NCBI GenBank assembly: GCA_021521415.1
Contig: JAIQDT010003785.1
Location: 101,600-165,599, forward strand
Direction of reading: 5' to 3'
From: Bidens hawaiensis
Lineage: Eukaryota; Streptophyta; Magnoliopsida; Asterales; Asteraceae
DNA: 64,000 bases
The stretch's first letter is position 1. Each line of letters starts with the position of its first letter. Shown here one piece after another: positions 48,131 through 59,548 of this stretch. The position numbers were made by a program, and so were the translations under genes. Below the pieces are notes generated by a model that was not told the DNA's origin, searched no databases, and was given only the letters and a program-made list of their open reading frames with translations.

Positions 48131-48753
48131 TTCTCACACCCCGTTTTTAAGGCTTTTACACATTTTGGGGGTATCATATATATCCTATCAAATCAATTGT
48201 TTACTTATTCATTTACAACGCTACAATTCGTATCGTGGACTTGTGTGTTACTTGATTACTTGCTCAAACTTACTTGCACGTGGTTTCCTCAATAAGTATG
48301 ATCATACGCCCCCATTTGCACTCAGGGTCATTTTGTTTCAAGTGGAAAAGGGACCCCCAATCCGAGTACGTTGGTTGTTACTAACTGGTACGAACCCTTA
48401 CTTACGCTATTCTTTCACAAATTTCATGAAATTGTATGGGTTTTTTATGGATATATATCAAAACTTGTGTGAACTCACCAATTATTCGTTTAGTTGATTT
48501 TATTTTATATATATGCTACAAGTACCATTATTAGAGGATGATACTCTGAGAAGACATTAGATTTTAGGGTATTTTAATAAATGAACAAGTAGTTTAATTG
48601 TTCTTATTCATCTTGTATTTCTTTACTTTCAAACCCGTGTATTTGATGCTAAAATTAATTAATGATAGTATTGTCACCTAATAGTGTCACATGTGTTTTG
48701 AGCAATCTGTACGTCACACTCAGGCATTTTCGCTTAAGCCGGGGTGTTATAGT
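48131..48753 (+). mobile_element. Possible short LTR remnant
   Basis: It begins tctcacaccccg and ends ccggggtgttata, the complementary termini common in plant gypsy LTRs (normally TGTCACACCCC...GGGGTGTGACA). There is no coding region and I could not confirm a target duplication. Confidence 0.3.
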
Positions 48754-49007
48754 TATCATACCAACTCATGAGTGGATCGACTAAAGTACGAGCAGTGCTT
48801 TCAGCTCGAATTAGAGAAGATGGCTCGATTACACTCGCTTTCTATTGTTATTGACTCGAAACTCACTCAACTCGGAATTGCTCAACCAAGAATTTTTCAT
48901 TTCTAATTTTTTACAGTATAAAGAGACTATGATCTTAATTTTTTAGGTGATTTATTAGTTATTATCTATAATAAAATATAACCAATTCTAAAATGATATA
49001 AAAGCAG
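48754..49007. other. Unassigned DNA left of the MITE
   Basis: Short AT-rich DNA with no ORF or repeat that I recognise. Included only to complete the account. Confidence 0.4.
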
Positions 49008-49638
49008 TAGGGGTGTTCATGGTTCGGTTTGAAACCGCGAAATCGTCCAAACGGTCATTGGTTTGGTTTCATTGTTGGTTTTCTTTCATAACTTTTGGTC
49101 GGCTGGTTTTAACATTTTCAAACCGTAACGAACGGTTTGGTTTACGGTTTGTACCCAAAACCAACCGTATAAACCCGAACTAGACCGTATGGTTTATATA
49201 TATATATTGTCTAAATTTTTTATATTATATATTTATGTGCATACAAATATTTTAATAGACATAATCAAATAAAAATATTAATGCTTATGACATACATTAC
49301 TAAATATAAAGACCGATAGTAAATAAGAAAATATGAGCTAAGAGACTTTAGCTAGCCTTTTAAGTTTTCAAACACGAACTCATAAATCAGTTGGTATAAT
49401 GATATTCTATAAATTCTGTAAATTATCAAAAGCTATACAATTAAATATCATAAATTATTTTTGGCATTTTGTATAAAGCCCCAATAAGTTCAAACCGTGA
49501 AACCAAATCATCACTAACGGTTCGGTTTAAGATTTTAACGGTTTGATTTTGGTTTACGAAAATAGAAAACCGTTACTAGCGCTTTGGTTACAGTTTGACC
49601 TAAAAACCGTGAAAACCGGACTGTGAATACCACTAATA
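49008..49638. mobile_element. hAT-type MITE, family 1, copy b
   Basis: The left end TAGGGGTGTTCATGGTTCGG and right end CCGGACTGTGAATACCACTA are complementary with a few mismatches. Flanking octamers AAAAGCAG (49000-49007) and AAAAGCAT (49639-49646) agree at 7 of 8. Subterminal parts repeat ACCGT/ACGGTT words in both orientations, and the centre is AT-rich. It has the same family signature as 33516-34180. Non-autonomous. The right end could be placed 3 bp earlier. Confidence 0.7.
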
Positions 49639-50224
49639 AAAAGCATGCCATGTTAAGAACTTTATATGCATTTCGGTTAAAAATATATATGAGATAGACA
49701 AGTTTGAAAGATACGAAAAAAACGGTGATTTATATCTAGTGGTTAAAAAAAATCTTCTATCATAGTATTCTATGAAAAGAAAATCAAGGAATTAGTTTTT
49801 TTCACTGATATCTAGTAATATGATAAAACAAGTGTGAATGTAACTATGTAATAGAGGACATAATTCATTATTATGTTGTAAATAATAACTAAAGTATAGT
49901 GACAGAGTCATAAAAATTTTGGTATAGTGTCAACATTTTTAAAGCTTGGCTTTATAAGAATCCGACGTCAGATGTTCCGACTTGAGTCGCGAGTCACATA
50001 ATAAAATTTCAAAATCATAATACAAGTGTAGGTCATTATAAAGACACTCACATCAATTATAATCCTTTCAAAAAGATCACAGGGAAGATCATTCAAATCA
50101 TTTTTTAAGTACTATACGAAGACGAAGAATCAAAGTTGAGCGGTTTTGTTGTAAAGAGTTAGCCAATTTACGTTGAATTTCAAGTTTCAACCAATTAAAC
50201 AACTTATATTATTAGGCTAATAGC

Positions 50225-50906
50225 TAGGGGTGTTCAAAACCGGATATCCGAAGTTTCGGATATCCATACCTTTCGAATAGTGGATTTCACTATTCGAATC
50301 CAAAATTTCGGATATCAGAAGTTCGAATATCTGAAATTTCGAATATTTAATCGAATAGTGATTCAGATATCCAAAAATCTAAATAAAGAAAAAAAATTAT
50401 TTTAAATATAAACTTAAACATGTCAAGAGTAATTTCCAATCTAACAAATTAAACACAAATGGCTCAAAATGCAAACAAACAAGCAAAGAAACACAGCCCA
50501 TTACTGATATGGAGAATGTATAAACTGTGGTGTAGACGTGGAGGTGGTAGTGACGCCGTGATGGGTGAGTTCTGGAAGATGTGAGACGAGGGCTGGAGGT
50601 GGTAACAAACGGGTAAATGATGACTATGGAGTGGAGAAACGGAGATCGAGGCAATCGATTCGTTAAAGAAGAACATAAATGAAGAATTGGAGATTGGGCT
50701 TTGGAGACTAGAGAAAGGAAGAGGTTGTAGATTAGAAATTAGGGTTTCATGTACATCTGATCTCATATGAGTTGGAAGTTGGAATATAAATTAAGATTAA
50801 AAATTATTAAATTTAATATTTCGGGTAGTTCGGATATCCGAAATTTCGAATAGTTCGGATATGGATTATGGAATTATTCGGATACAGATTATTTTGAACA
50901 CCCCTA
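50225..50906. mobile_element. hAT-type MITE, family 2
   Basis: The ends TAGGGGTGTTCAAAAC and ATTTTGAACACCCCTA are good inverted repeats, flanked by CTAATAGC (50217-50224) and CTAATAGA (50907-50914), an 8-bp duplication with one change as expected for hAT. Subterminal regions at both ends repeat TTCGGATATCC-type words (50250-50385, 50820-50890). These differ from the ACCGTT words of family 1, so two families share termini but not subterminal words. The middle is not coding. Confidence 0.8.
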
Positions 50907-50914
50907 CTAATAGA

Positions 50915-51602
50915 AATTAAATCACCTAATTTAATCAAAGTATATACACAACATCAACATATAAATATATAAAACATCCACTTATTTGGTTCAACATATT
51001 TGTTTACAGAAGAGCAACACACTGGTTTTCAGAGGAAAAAATTTAGAAGTTTAGTACTATCTCAATTCCATATTTTACCTTGCCCTCAATATTAAAATCA
51101 TTTTATTCCGTAGTAGAATGTTTAGCGGACCATCTAACAAGGACACATTCGGTCGAACCTTGAGGTTGTTGTGGAATAGCCTCGTTATCAGGTATCATAT
51201 ATTCATATATAATCAAGCTTGGAAAAAAAAGTGGATTCGATTATTGTCAAGTTCGATCGGATTTCAATGGGGGATTCATCGATTGGAATGGATTTTGCTG
51301 AGTAATCAAGCTGGAGGAGGCATGGTCAACTGGTGAGTTGGTCGCGTGGAACTTTGATCGAAAGTTAGGAAGACAGTGATCGTGAATACGAAAAGACACA
51401 AAATCAATCTTCAAAAATCAATTGTCATTGTATGAATGGGTTACATTTCACGGCTGGCTCTGGTTTCAGTTTTGTCATACTAAAATTTATTAATAAGTTT
51501 ATTTACTAATGTATTTAAAATTCTTTTATTATTGTTCTTGTAATACCAATGGGTTTAATCGCCAAAAAAGAATGGGATTGTTCATAAATATCGTTTTATA
51601 CG
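50915..51602. other. Unassigned DNA before copia E
   Basis: Positions 51118-51336 are open for 72 codons on the + strand, but the translation resembles nothing I know. There is no splice or domain evidence. This is the target DNA of element E. Confidence 0.4.
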
Positions 51603-52014
51603 TGTTGGTACATGATGTCAGTAGTTCAGTGTCAAGTGTCTGTAATCGAGTTTGTTAGATTTGTGTTTTTGTATGTAAGCGAAGTTAGCTCACAAGTTCG
51701 CTGATACAGGCGAACTTGTGAACTAAGCGAAGTTAAGGACAACTTCGCCTGAACATGCCAGGCGAAGTTGTCGCCTTTATAATCAGCTAGGTTACGGCAG
51801 TATTGAAAACAATCAGTTATTCGAGTTTACAAGTCAGAGAGTTTGTGTAATCAGTGATCATTGTATCATGTGTTTCCGGTTGCAATACAACGTGTTTGTG
51901 TTTATTGTAACGTGTGTTTAATCGTATCGTCTTCTACGCTCGTAACGTCTTACGTAGGGATTCCGCACCTACGTAGAACAAGATATCTCGTGTAGATCCG
52001 GCTGGGAACCTACA
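51603..52014 (+). mobile_element. 5' LTR of copia E
   Basis: It starts TGTTGGTACATGATG and ends GGAACCTACA, followed by an exact PBS; it is 412 bp long. Four GCGAAGTT/AACTTCGC words at 51678-51770 lie directly upstream of a TATA-like box (tttataatc, near 51776). Confidence 0.85.
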
Positions 52015-52466
52015 ATTGGTATCAGAGCTTTTGCTCGTGATTGTGGTTCGGGATTATCACGCGGGTGTAAAAATCGTTCCGTTCGACTATTTGCGGGACG
52101 TGTTTATCGAGTTTTTGTGTTATACTCACCTCCTACCATCATAAACAACCCATTACACCTTCACAAACCTCGTAAAGTCCAGAAATCAAACCTGCAAAAA
52201 CTTCGTGTTCATCAGGCGAAGTTGCCGTCACTGTTCGTAGGGTTTCGGCGAAGATATAAGGTTAAGCGAAGTTATCCACAACTTCGCCTACCTTCTCAAG
52301 TTCGCTTATCTCAAGCGAAGTTACCCACAACTTCGCCTACCTCACAAGTTCGCTTACCTTAAGCGAAGTTATACACAACTTTGCCGAATCAGGCGAATTT
52401 AACAAAGGGAGCGAAGTTCAGAATCAGCGAAGTTCAGACTTAAGCGAAGTTATCCACAACTTCGCC
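51678..52466. repeat. GCGAAGTT/AACTTCGC word array in LTR and leader of copia E
   Basis: Fourteen exact octamers occur: four in the LTR (51678-51770) and ten in the leader (52216-52466). The array skips the R/U5 and PBS region. Eight read GCGAAGTT within AAGCGAAGTTA-like contexts, and pairs such as gcgaagttatccacaacttcgcc form local hairpins. Variants AAGTTCGC and GGCGAA are interspersed. Chance expectation is about 0.02. The array stops before the gag ATG. Confidence 0.9.
52015..52028 (+). other. Primer binding site of copia E (initiator Met tRNA type)
   Basis: AttGGTATCAGAGC follows the LTR end and matches the initiator methionine tRNA site TGGTATCAGAGC exactly. Confidence 0.92.
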
Positions 52467-52524
52467 TACAGTACTGTTAAAAATAAAATTTTTATTTTTC
52501 GGGTTTCTTTGTGTTTTGTGAAAG

Positions 52525-54714
52525 ATGTCTTCAATAAACATTACGGAACTGGTGAAGATGGAAGTGGAAGCGGGTTCAGCTACAAAGGCACCGAAGATGC
52601 TTAAAGGAACTGATTTTGTAGCGTGGAAAGATCGGTTTGAGCAATACGTCAAGTACCAAGATGCTAAAATGTGGGTGTGCATACAAGATGGTTACATTCC
52701 ACCAACTACAGAGTATGAGGGTCGTGATCAGATAAAGAAATACAAAGAGATGGAAGAAGAAGAAAAGAAAATGTATGAGGCTGAAAGCAAAGCTCATGCA
52801 GCGATAACAATGGCTCTTCCACAAGAGATTCTACACACCTTCAGAAAGTATAAAACTGCTAGAGAGCTTTGGGAAGCACTTGAAAACCGTTTTGAGGGTA
52901 ATGTGGGGATTCGTGCATCAAAGATTAAACTACTTAAAACCCAATTCTCGGTATTCAAGTACTTGAAGAATGAATCACTTGATGATATCATCACTAGATA
53001 TTATCATCTGATGACCGAACTCAACAACTATTCCATTACTTACAAAGAAGATGAGATCGTTGAAAAGCTTCTTGATGCTCTCCCACCGAAATGGGAGATG
53101 TACACTGTGTTGATGAGAGAAGACAAAGACTTTGCCGACTATGACCTGGAAACAGCAGTTAACAAGCTACGAACTTTTGAACTAAACATGGTTCGAAAAG
53201 AGACACCAACTGATCAGATTCAGGATCCAGGAATGTATGGTGCAAAAGTAAACTCAAGTTCAAGTTCGAAGTCTGATTCGTCTGCTTACTACTCAAAGGG
53301 AGAGTCTGGCGCTAACTCAACACATGAAGGTCATGTATCTCTCAACATGAATGGTGATGTGTGCTTTGTAGCTGGAGGATCAAATGCTTCTAAACCTCAA
53401 GCAACCAAGAGTAGTTTTTCCCCAAGTGTTTCGAACAACAACTACTCAAAGATGCCCATGAGTGTTAAATCTGCTGAACAGCAGTTTGCTCTCTATGCAT
53501 CTTTCATTGCTTCGTATGAAAATTACATTCAGGGTAAGATTGTTGATCCTGCAACATTGGATGAAGACTATGATCAGATCGATGCTGATGATCTGGAAGA
53601 GATGGATCTGCAGTGGCAGATTCCGATGATTGTGAGAAGGGTTAAGAGGTTTATGAAGAAGACAGGTAGGAAGTTTGTTGGAGAAAGACCAGGGTTCGAT
53701 AAGTCGAAGGTCAGGTGTTACAACTGTCAACAGAATGGCCATTTTGCGAAGGAGTGCACAAATGAACGTGTAGAACGCAGTCAAAACAGGTCTACACAAC
53801 AGAGTGGGGGTGGTAATGATAATAGAGCCATGATATCCAGACAGAATGGGGAGTATAACTGGAATCTGCATGTTGAAGAAGTGTTCGAACAGGCCAATTT
53901 GGCGAACATCAAAACTGCAGATACTGAGAAAGTTACTGGCGAAAGTGAAGCTTACATGGCAGAAGCTCAAAATGAAGCTTACATGGCAGATGTGAAAGAC
54001 CAGCTCTCTGAGGTAAGTACCAAACTCCCTTGTACTAAGTGTGAAAATCTGTCTGAACAATTGACAACTATAACTGATCAGTATGTTAGTTTGGATGCTC
54101 AATTTAAAACCTTAAAAGAAGATCATCATTTCACTAAAGCTAGAGAAAACAGTTATAAAGTCAAAATAAAAGCTAGTGAGAAAGATATTAGGAGTCTTAA
54201 AGCAAATCTAGCTAAAAAAATTAAAGTAATTGATCTTAGCTATGAAGTATTAGAAGAGAAAACCAAACAAATAGCTGAAAGGGATAAACAGATAGCTGAT
54301 CACCAGGTGAAAGTGGTGGAACTAAACAGGAAACTTGAGCAATTCAGAAATTCCTCCGCTATACTTGATCACCTCGTTAGTGATCAAGGTTCTTCAGTTA
54401 AAAGGGGAGGAATTGGTTATCATGAAGTTCCACCACCTTACAATCATAATTACACTTTTGATCCTTGTAATCAGAAATCTGTTGATGTTGATTATAGTCA
54501 GACAGTTCCGGTTAAGGTAACTATTAAAGATCCAGAAGTTAGTAAAGGCGAAACGAGTAAGCCTGTGTCTAATGTGAAGATTTCTGTTCCTAGTCCTGTC
54601 TCATCAAACTCGGATAAGTCATCCGAGTCGAGTGAGACAAAAGAAAAGGCAGTGTTACCAAAAAGTGGAGAGAAACATAAAACAACTGAAAAGAAATCTC
54701 CACTAAACCCGTAT
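52525..54714 (+). pseudogene. gag: Copia E long Gag, truncated by insertion of element F
   Basis: The start [15 protein letters not shown] follows the leader. Gag core (UBN2 type) spans about residues 30-230 ([33 protein letters not shown]). A CCHC knuckle, [14 protein letters not shown], lies near residue 396. A long Lys/Glu-rich coiled coil spans about 500-620, followed by [15 protein letters not shown] near 628 and a Ser/Lys-rich tail. The apparent stop at 54718-54720 is not its own: it is the TAG in TGTTAG, the first bases of the LTR of F. The reading is otherwise open for 730 codons, so only the insertion broke it. Confidence 0.88.
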
Positions 54715-55174
54715 TGTTAGGACATGAAATGTCACATGTATGTCCCCAGTTCTATCAGGTTGGTTCAACATGAAACCAACGATCGTGAAACCAAGTTAAC
54801 ATACTGAAAATGTCAAACGAAGCTGATTTGATCGAATCAGTCACTGATTCGATCGAACCAGATCTCATTCGATCGAATGGGTATCTCATTCGATCGAACC
54901 AGTTTTCGATATATAAACGTTACTTAGGAAATTTCACACAGGTTTTTCAACACAACTCACACTCACGTAAATCAGAGAAGCAGCAGCCTCCAGAAACACT
55001 CTCGAGCGTTCTTCGTGTTCTTGGTCGTTTCCTCCAATCCTAGGCGTCAAACACCTTTAGGAATCGTACCTACGTGCCCGTTGATCACCACCGAATCGCC
55101 GTGTTAGAGGATTCCGCACTCTAACACGTTGCCCCGTGAATCGTTGGGAAACCGAGTCCCGAACCGGTCCTACA
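54715..55174 (+). mobile_element. 5' LTR of copia F
   Basis: It begins TGTTAGGACATGAAATG, like the H LTR start TGTTAGTGCATGAAATG, and ends GGTCCTACA. A TATA box (gatatataaac, 54908-54917) is preceded immediately by three TTCGATCGAA words (54848-54898). Length is 460 bp. Confidence 0.8.
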
Positions 55175-56042
55175 AAGTGGCATCAGAGCTTCAGGTTCTT
55201 GATTCACGAAAGATTCGTGGTGATATTCGTGTTTTTCTTGTCAAAAACATATATTTTGCTTGAAAAATTTTCGAAAACAAGTGTTTTTGTTCTTGGTGTT
55301 CTTAGTGTTCTTATCAAAAACTCATAAAAAGTCAAATATTTTGGTTTTTGATCTCAAAATTTGGTGTTAAAAATGTTGGTTTATTGATTTTCAATCAATT
55401 CTAATCATCTGTGTTCGTTTTACACGTCTAAATCATCAATGTTTGCTCTTAAAATTTCGGATTTTATCAAGAACATTCAAAGTGTTCTTCGTTTTTTAAA
55501 CGTTTGATCCATTTTTGTGTGTTTGCTTGTTTGTTTAAGTGTTAAAACACTTAAAAGAGTCCTATTTTGCTTCTAAATCGATTAGGATTCGTGTTAGTGA
55601 TTTTAAAACCGAAAATCTGGTCAAATCTTCTAAGTTTGGAAATTCCGAAAATCCCGATCGAACAAGTCGTATTTTTGGAACTCATTCGATCGAATAAGCC
55701 TTCTATTCGATCGAACCAGTTTGAATTTTGACCGAATTAGTTTTTCGCGCCGTGATTTACGCCAAGTCCATTCGATCGAATAAATTCATCCATTCGATCG
55801 AACCTGCTTCCAGTCGATCGAACAAGTCTCATATTCGATCCTCCCATTCGATCTCCTACTTATTCGACTGCCAGAACCCTTTCGATCGAACCGGACACTC
55901 CTTCGATCGAACCTGTCACCTCATTCGCTCGAACAAGATCGTATTCGATCGGATAAGCTTCAGAAAACCAGAACTGTGAATCAGTCAGGCATTCGATTGA
56001 ATCAGGACACATTCGATCGAATAAAGAATACATTCGATCGAA
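54848..56042. repeat. TTCGATCGAA word array in LTR and leader of copia F
   Basis: Eleven exact copies of this 10-bp palindrome occur: three in the LTR (54848-54898) and eight in the leader (55685-56042), with several one-base variants (cccgatcgaac, attcgctcgaac, attcgattgaatc). They commonly extend to CATTCGATCGAA(CC or TA)AG. As in E, the array is split between the U3 just upstream of the TATA box and the second half of the leader, and it ends before the gag ATG at 56208. Confidence 0.92.
55175..55189 (+). other. Primer binding site of copia F
   Basis: aagTGGCATCAGAGC directly follows the LTR end; it differs from the initiator Met tRNA site by one base. Confidence 0.88.
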
Positions 56043-56207
56043 TCAAGTCACATTCGATTAAAAGGCTGATTTCTCAATACTTAGCAAATTTTCAATTATT
56101 TTTCAGTCTTTTCAAGTGAATTTTTTCACTAGAATTGACTGACACTTTTGTTACTAACGTTATTTGTTAAGTGTTTACAGATCAAAGTTTAAAACAAAGA
56201 AGCAAAC

Positions 56208-59077
56208 ATGTCTGCCAGTTCAAGTGCAAACAAAAGGATCCAATCGATCCTTGAGAGTGATTCAGAATCTGGAAGCTTCAACAAGCCTCCAAAGTTGATG
56301 GCACTCAATGAGTTTACTACCTGGAAGACAAGATTTCAGATCCATATCACAGGTGTGAATCCTGGACTATGGGAAGCGGTTCAGACAACGTGGGTGCATC
56401 CTACAAACGATGATGGTGAAAGCCTGAGCTACTTTAGGCTGTCAGAAGAACAAAAGATAGCCCTTGATGCTGAGAAGAAAGCCTTCTCTTTACTGTCTCA
56501 AGCTCTCTCCAGCGATCTCTTCCATCAATTTAACCAGTTCACAACAGCGTCAACTCTTTGGAACGCACTGGTAGAACGATGCGAAGGATCTGAGTCGCTT
56601 AGAGAAATTCACGCACGGGAGCTAAAGCGTGAATTTGATTTGTTTGGTCCAGAATCCGGCGAAGACATTGAATCGTTGCTGTCAAGATTCAATCATCTTA
56701 TGTCAGAGCTAAAGTCCTATAATGTCAAAACAACAGGGACTGAAAAGGTTAGATGTCTCGCTCAAGGACTCCCAACAAGCTGGAACACCTTCCTGACTGT
56801 GATGAGAAGAAGTCATCAACTGGAGACGATTCTTCTTTCTGACTTTATAAAAGAAATCAGACAGGAAGATGCTGAATTAAGAGCATCCTCCAGGAAACCC
56901 AGAGCAACATCTGACAAGTCGCTGTACATGTCAAATTCACCAATGTCAGATTCAAATGACCATGCTCCAATGAAGACTGCGTTTGTCTCCTCAATGTCAA
57001 ATCAATCTAAGGGGACCGAAACGAGATCTTCTGCACCACCAACATCAAATTCCGGAAATTCAAGTTCTAACTCCGGACCCAAGTCAACTGAAAAGGCAAC
57101 GTTAAACACCGAAGGCTTGGGAAAGGTAACGGTGGAAGTTGCCAAAGAACATATGGCAACGTTAGGCACAATAATTGAATCATACAGCTTAATGGTGGCT
57201 GGTAAACTTGGCAATAGTCATCTGGACAGCGATGACTATGAACAGCTAGATGAAGACGATATGGAACGCATCGACATAATGTGGGCACTTGGCAGCGCGT
57301 TCCGTAGGGCTAGAAAGTGGGCTAAGAAAACAGGCCAAGCCCTTTCAATCAATAATAAATCCAAGTTTGGTTTTGATAAACCAAAGTTAAATGCTACAAC
57401 TGTGGCGAACTTGGTCACTTTGCCAAGGAGTGCTCTAAACCAAAGAGGGAAGGTCACCAATACCCCTTCCGAACTACTTCAACTTCATCTACTCCTGCTG
57501 CAGCCGCTGCAAATGTCAACAATGAGAGACAACTGGTCCCTCAGAATCAAGCAGCAGCAAACAACGCCAACATCAACAATGAAACTGCTCTTGCTGTTCA
57601 AGGTGATGAAGGCGAGTCCTGGAACTTCAGCATTAACATGGCTGACATCACCATTGTGGATGGAGACTCAGAATCTGGGTCTGATGATTCCTCAACTGAT
57701 GAAGAATACATTGTCGAGGAGCCAGCTACTGAAGTAAATGAAGGAGAGCATGAAGCTGAAGTGTCATCAGTGGAGATTAAGGAGGATCAAGCAAAAGAGT
57801 CAAATGTTCCTCAATCATCTCCAAGTTCAACAATTCCTGCAGAAGCTGCCACTGTTGAAGAAGTCAACGAAGTACTATCAAAAGCAACTTCTGCATCTTT
57901 TCTGGAAAGAGCGGGGAATCTTTACTTCGCGTTCATGGCAGAGACGTCAAATGATGCCAAGGTAAGTTCTAACCCGACTACTCCCAAACCAGAAAATACC
58001 AAATGTTTAAAATGTGAAATGTCTGAACAAGAAATTCATTCTCTGAAAGAGAGAATTGAAGATCTCGAGGCTTATAAACAAGCAGCCTCAAGATCCTTAA
58101 TTGAACTGACTGACGCTCTTGCTCAAAACAAGGCTTGGAAGCAGAAAGAGTCTGCTTATAAAGAAAAAGTTGATAGCCTTAAGCGTCAGAACAAGGAATT
58201 GGAGATATGTGTTCTAAATCAACAAGACTCTATAAACTTTCATATCAATAAAAATAATGTCTTGAAAAAGGAAATGGAGAACACAAAAGCTGATCTTGAA
58301 TCATTGACTTTCAAGTTAAAGAGTTACTCCAATTCCTCTTATTTGCTAGAACACATTATCCCCAAGTTCCGGTGCAATAAGGAAAGAGGTGTGGGATATC
58401 ACAATGTCCCACCCCCAGTGCTGAACCAATTTGTGAACACACCAGGAGCTGTGCCAGAAGATGACTCAAATGTTAAAACACCCGAGGACACAAAACAAAT
58501 TTCAAAGTCGAAGGGTAAAGAAGTCATTGACCCGGCTCCTGAGACCAAGCCAAAACCAAATGTTGTTGCCACAGACTTAGGTTCCACAACTAAGTCAGGC
58601 CCATCCACATCTAAATCAAAGGCAACAACAAGTAATTCTCAGAAGAACAAGTTTAATCATAAATCTGAGAAAGTGCATGTGGAACATGGTACCCAGTTTG
58701 TCAAGGAGGGTAACTTTAATGAAAAACATAATTTTCCAAAACCCCCTCCCAGACAAACTTCACCCCAAAATGTCAAATCCAAGGGGTACTATGGTAACAA
58801 ACAACAACAAAGTCGTTACTCTCCACCACGTCAAAGGGAGAGAAACTACTGTTTCTCATGTGGAGAGGTTGGCCATGTAGCAAGATTCTGCTACAAGAAC
58901 ACGGATCCTAAGAAATACATATCAACTCCGGATCCTAGATATGTCAAGTCAACTCCTATGAGGCGACCGACCGTTGACATTCAAAGTCAAACACGGTCTC
59001 ACACACCGCGGTCGGTTTCTCCTAGGAAACCTCAGCCAACCTCACCACACAGATCACCGAAGAAACAACAACATCAA
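56208..59077 (+). pseudogene. gag: Copia F long Gag with two CCHC knuckles, frameshifted and truncated
   Basis: The start MSASSSANKRIQ leads into a UBN2-type Gag core (LWEAVQTTWVHP; ASTLWNALVERCEGS). A single-base loss near 57388, just before the first knuckle, shifts the frame: the knuckle (CYNCGELGHFAKEC, about 57392-57435) and everything after it are read in the frame of 57638-59095. That part has an acidic stretch, a coiled coil (58020-58330), GVGYHNVPPP near 58387, a Ser/Lys/Pro region, and a second knuckle, CFSCGEVGHVARFC, near 58855. The reading is cut at 59077 by the LTR of G, which supplies the apparent stop. Confidence 0.88.
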
Positions 59078-59548
59078 TGTCACACCCGGCCCTGAGCGGC
59101 GGAAACAGCCGGGCGCGCACGAGTGGGGATTGATAATTAAGCACGGGCCATTGCAAAACATTCAAAGATTTTTATTGCGCATGAGAAGTTTAGTACAAAC
59201 ACATTACATTGTCCAAAGATTACAAAAAGAAACATCCAAGTATAAAACTGAAGATTTCCTCGCCATATCCCCTTGCGCGGCGGGTAACCGTGCGCATCGA
59301 GGGGATAAAACCAAAATCTTCCAAAAAGCTTGTTTTAGATGTTCAGCGTGTGGTGCTCTAAGTGTGACTCCATGCGCTACCTAGTTATCTCCTGAAAGAC
59401 ACGTAAAAACATTTGAATCAGTATAAACTGAGTGAGTTCACAAGTTTTAGTAACTTGATAAAATCATTCTGAAACATTTCTGGCAACATCATTAACATCT
59501 GCTTGGTAAAATCGTATTAACACAATTCTGACAATATTCTGATAAAAA

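Larger units (their letters stand above)
51603..54714 (+). mobile_element. Copia element E, 5' part, interrupted by copia F
   Basis: LTR (51603-52014), PBS (52015-52028), leader and long gag (from 52525) are present. At 54714, inside gag, element F begins. The remainder of E (pol and 3' LTR) should lie beyond F and G, outside the window. Gag up to the break has no internal stop, so E was young when F landed. Confidence 0.88.
54715..59077 (+). mobile_element. Copia element F, 5' part, interrupted by chromovirus G
   Basis: LTR (54715-55174), PBS (55175-55189), leader with word array, and a long gag (56208-59077) cut by G. Its target inside E was CGTAT (54710-54714); the second copy lies outside the window. 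Pol of F is not seen and should follow G. Confidence 0.87.

Noticed and set aside
51118..51336. 72-codon plus-strand ORF
   Set aside because: No start context, domain or homologue recognised; could be chance in AT-rich DNA.
53446..54102. 218-codon minus-strand ORF opposite copia E gag
   Set aside because: It is the antisense shadow of a clear Gag frame and has no recognisable domain.
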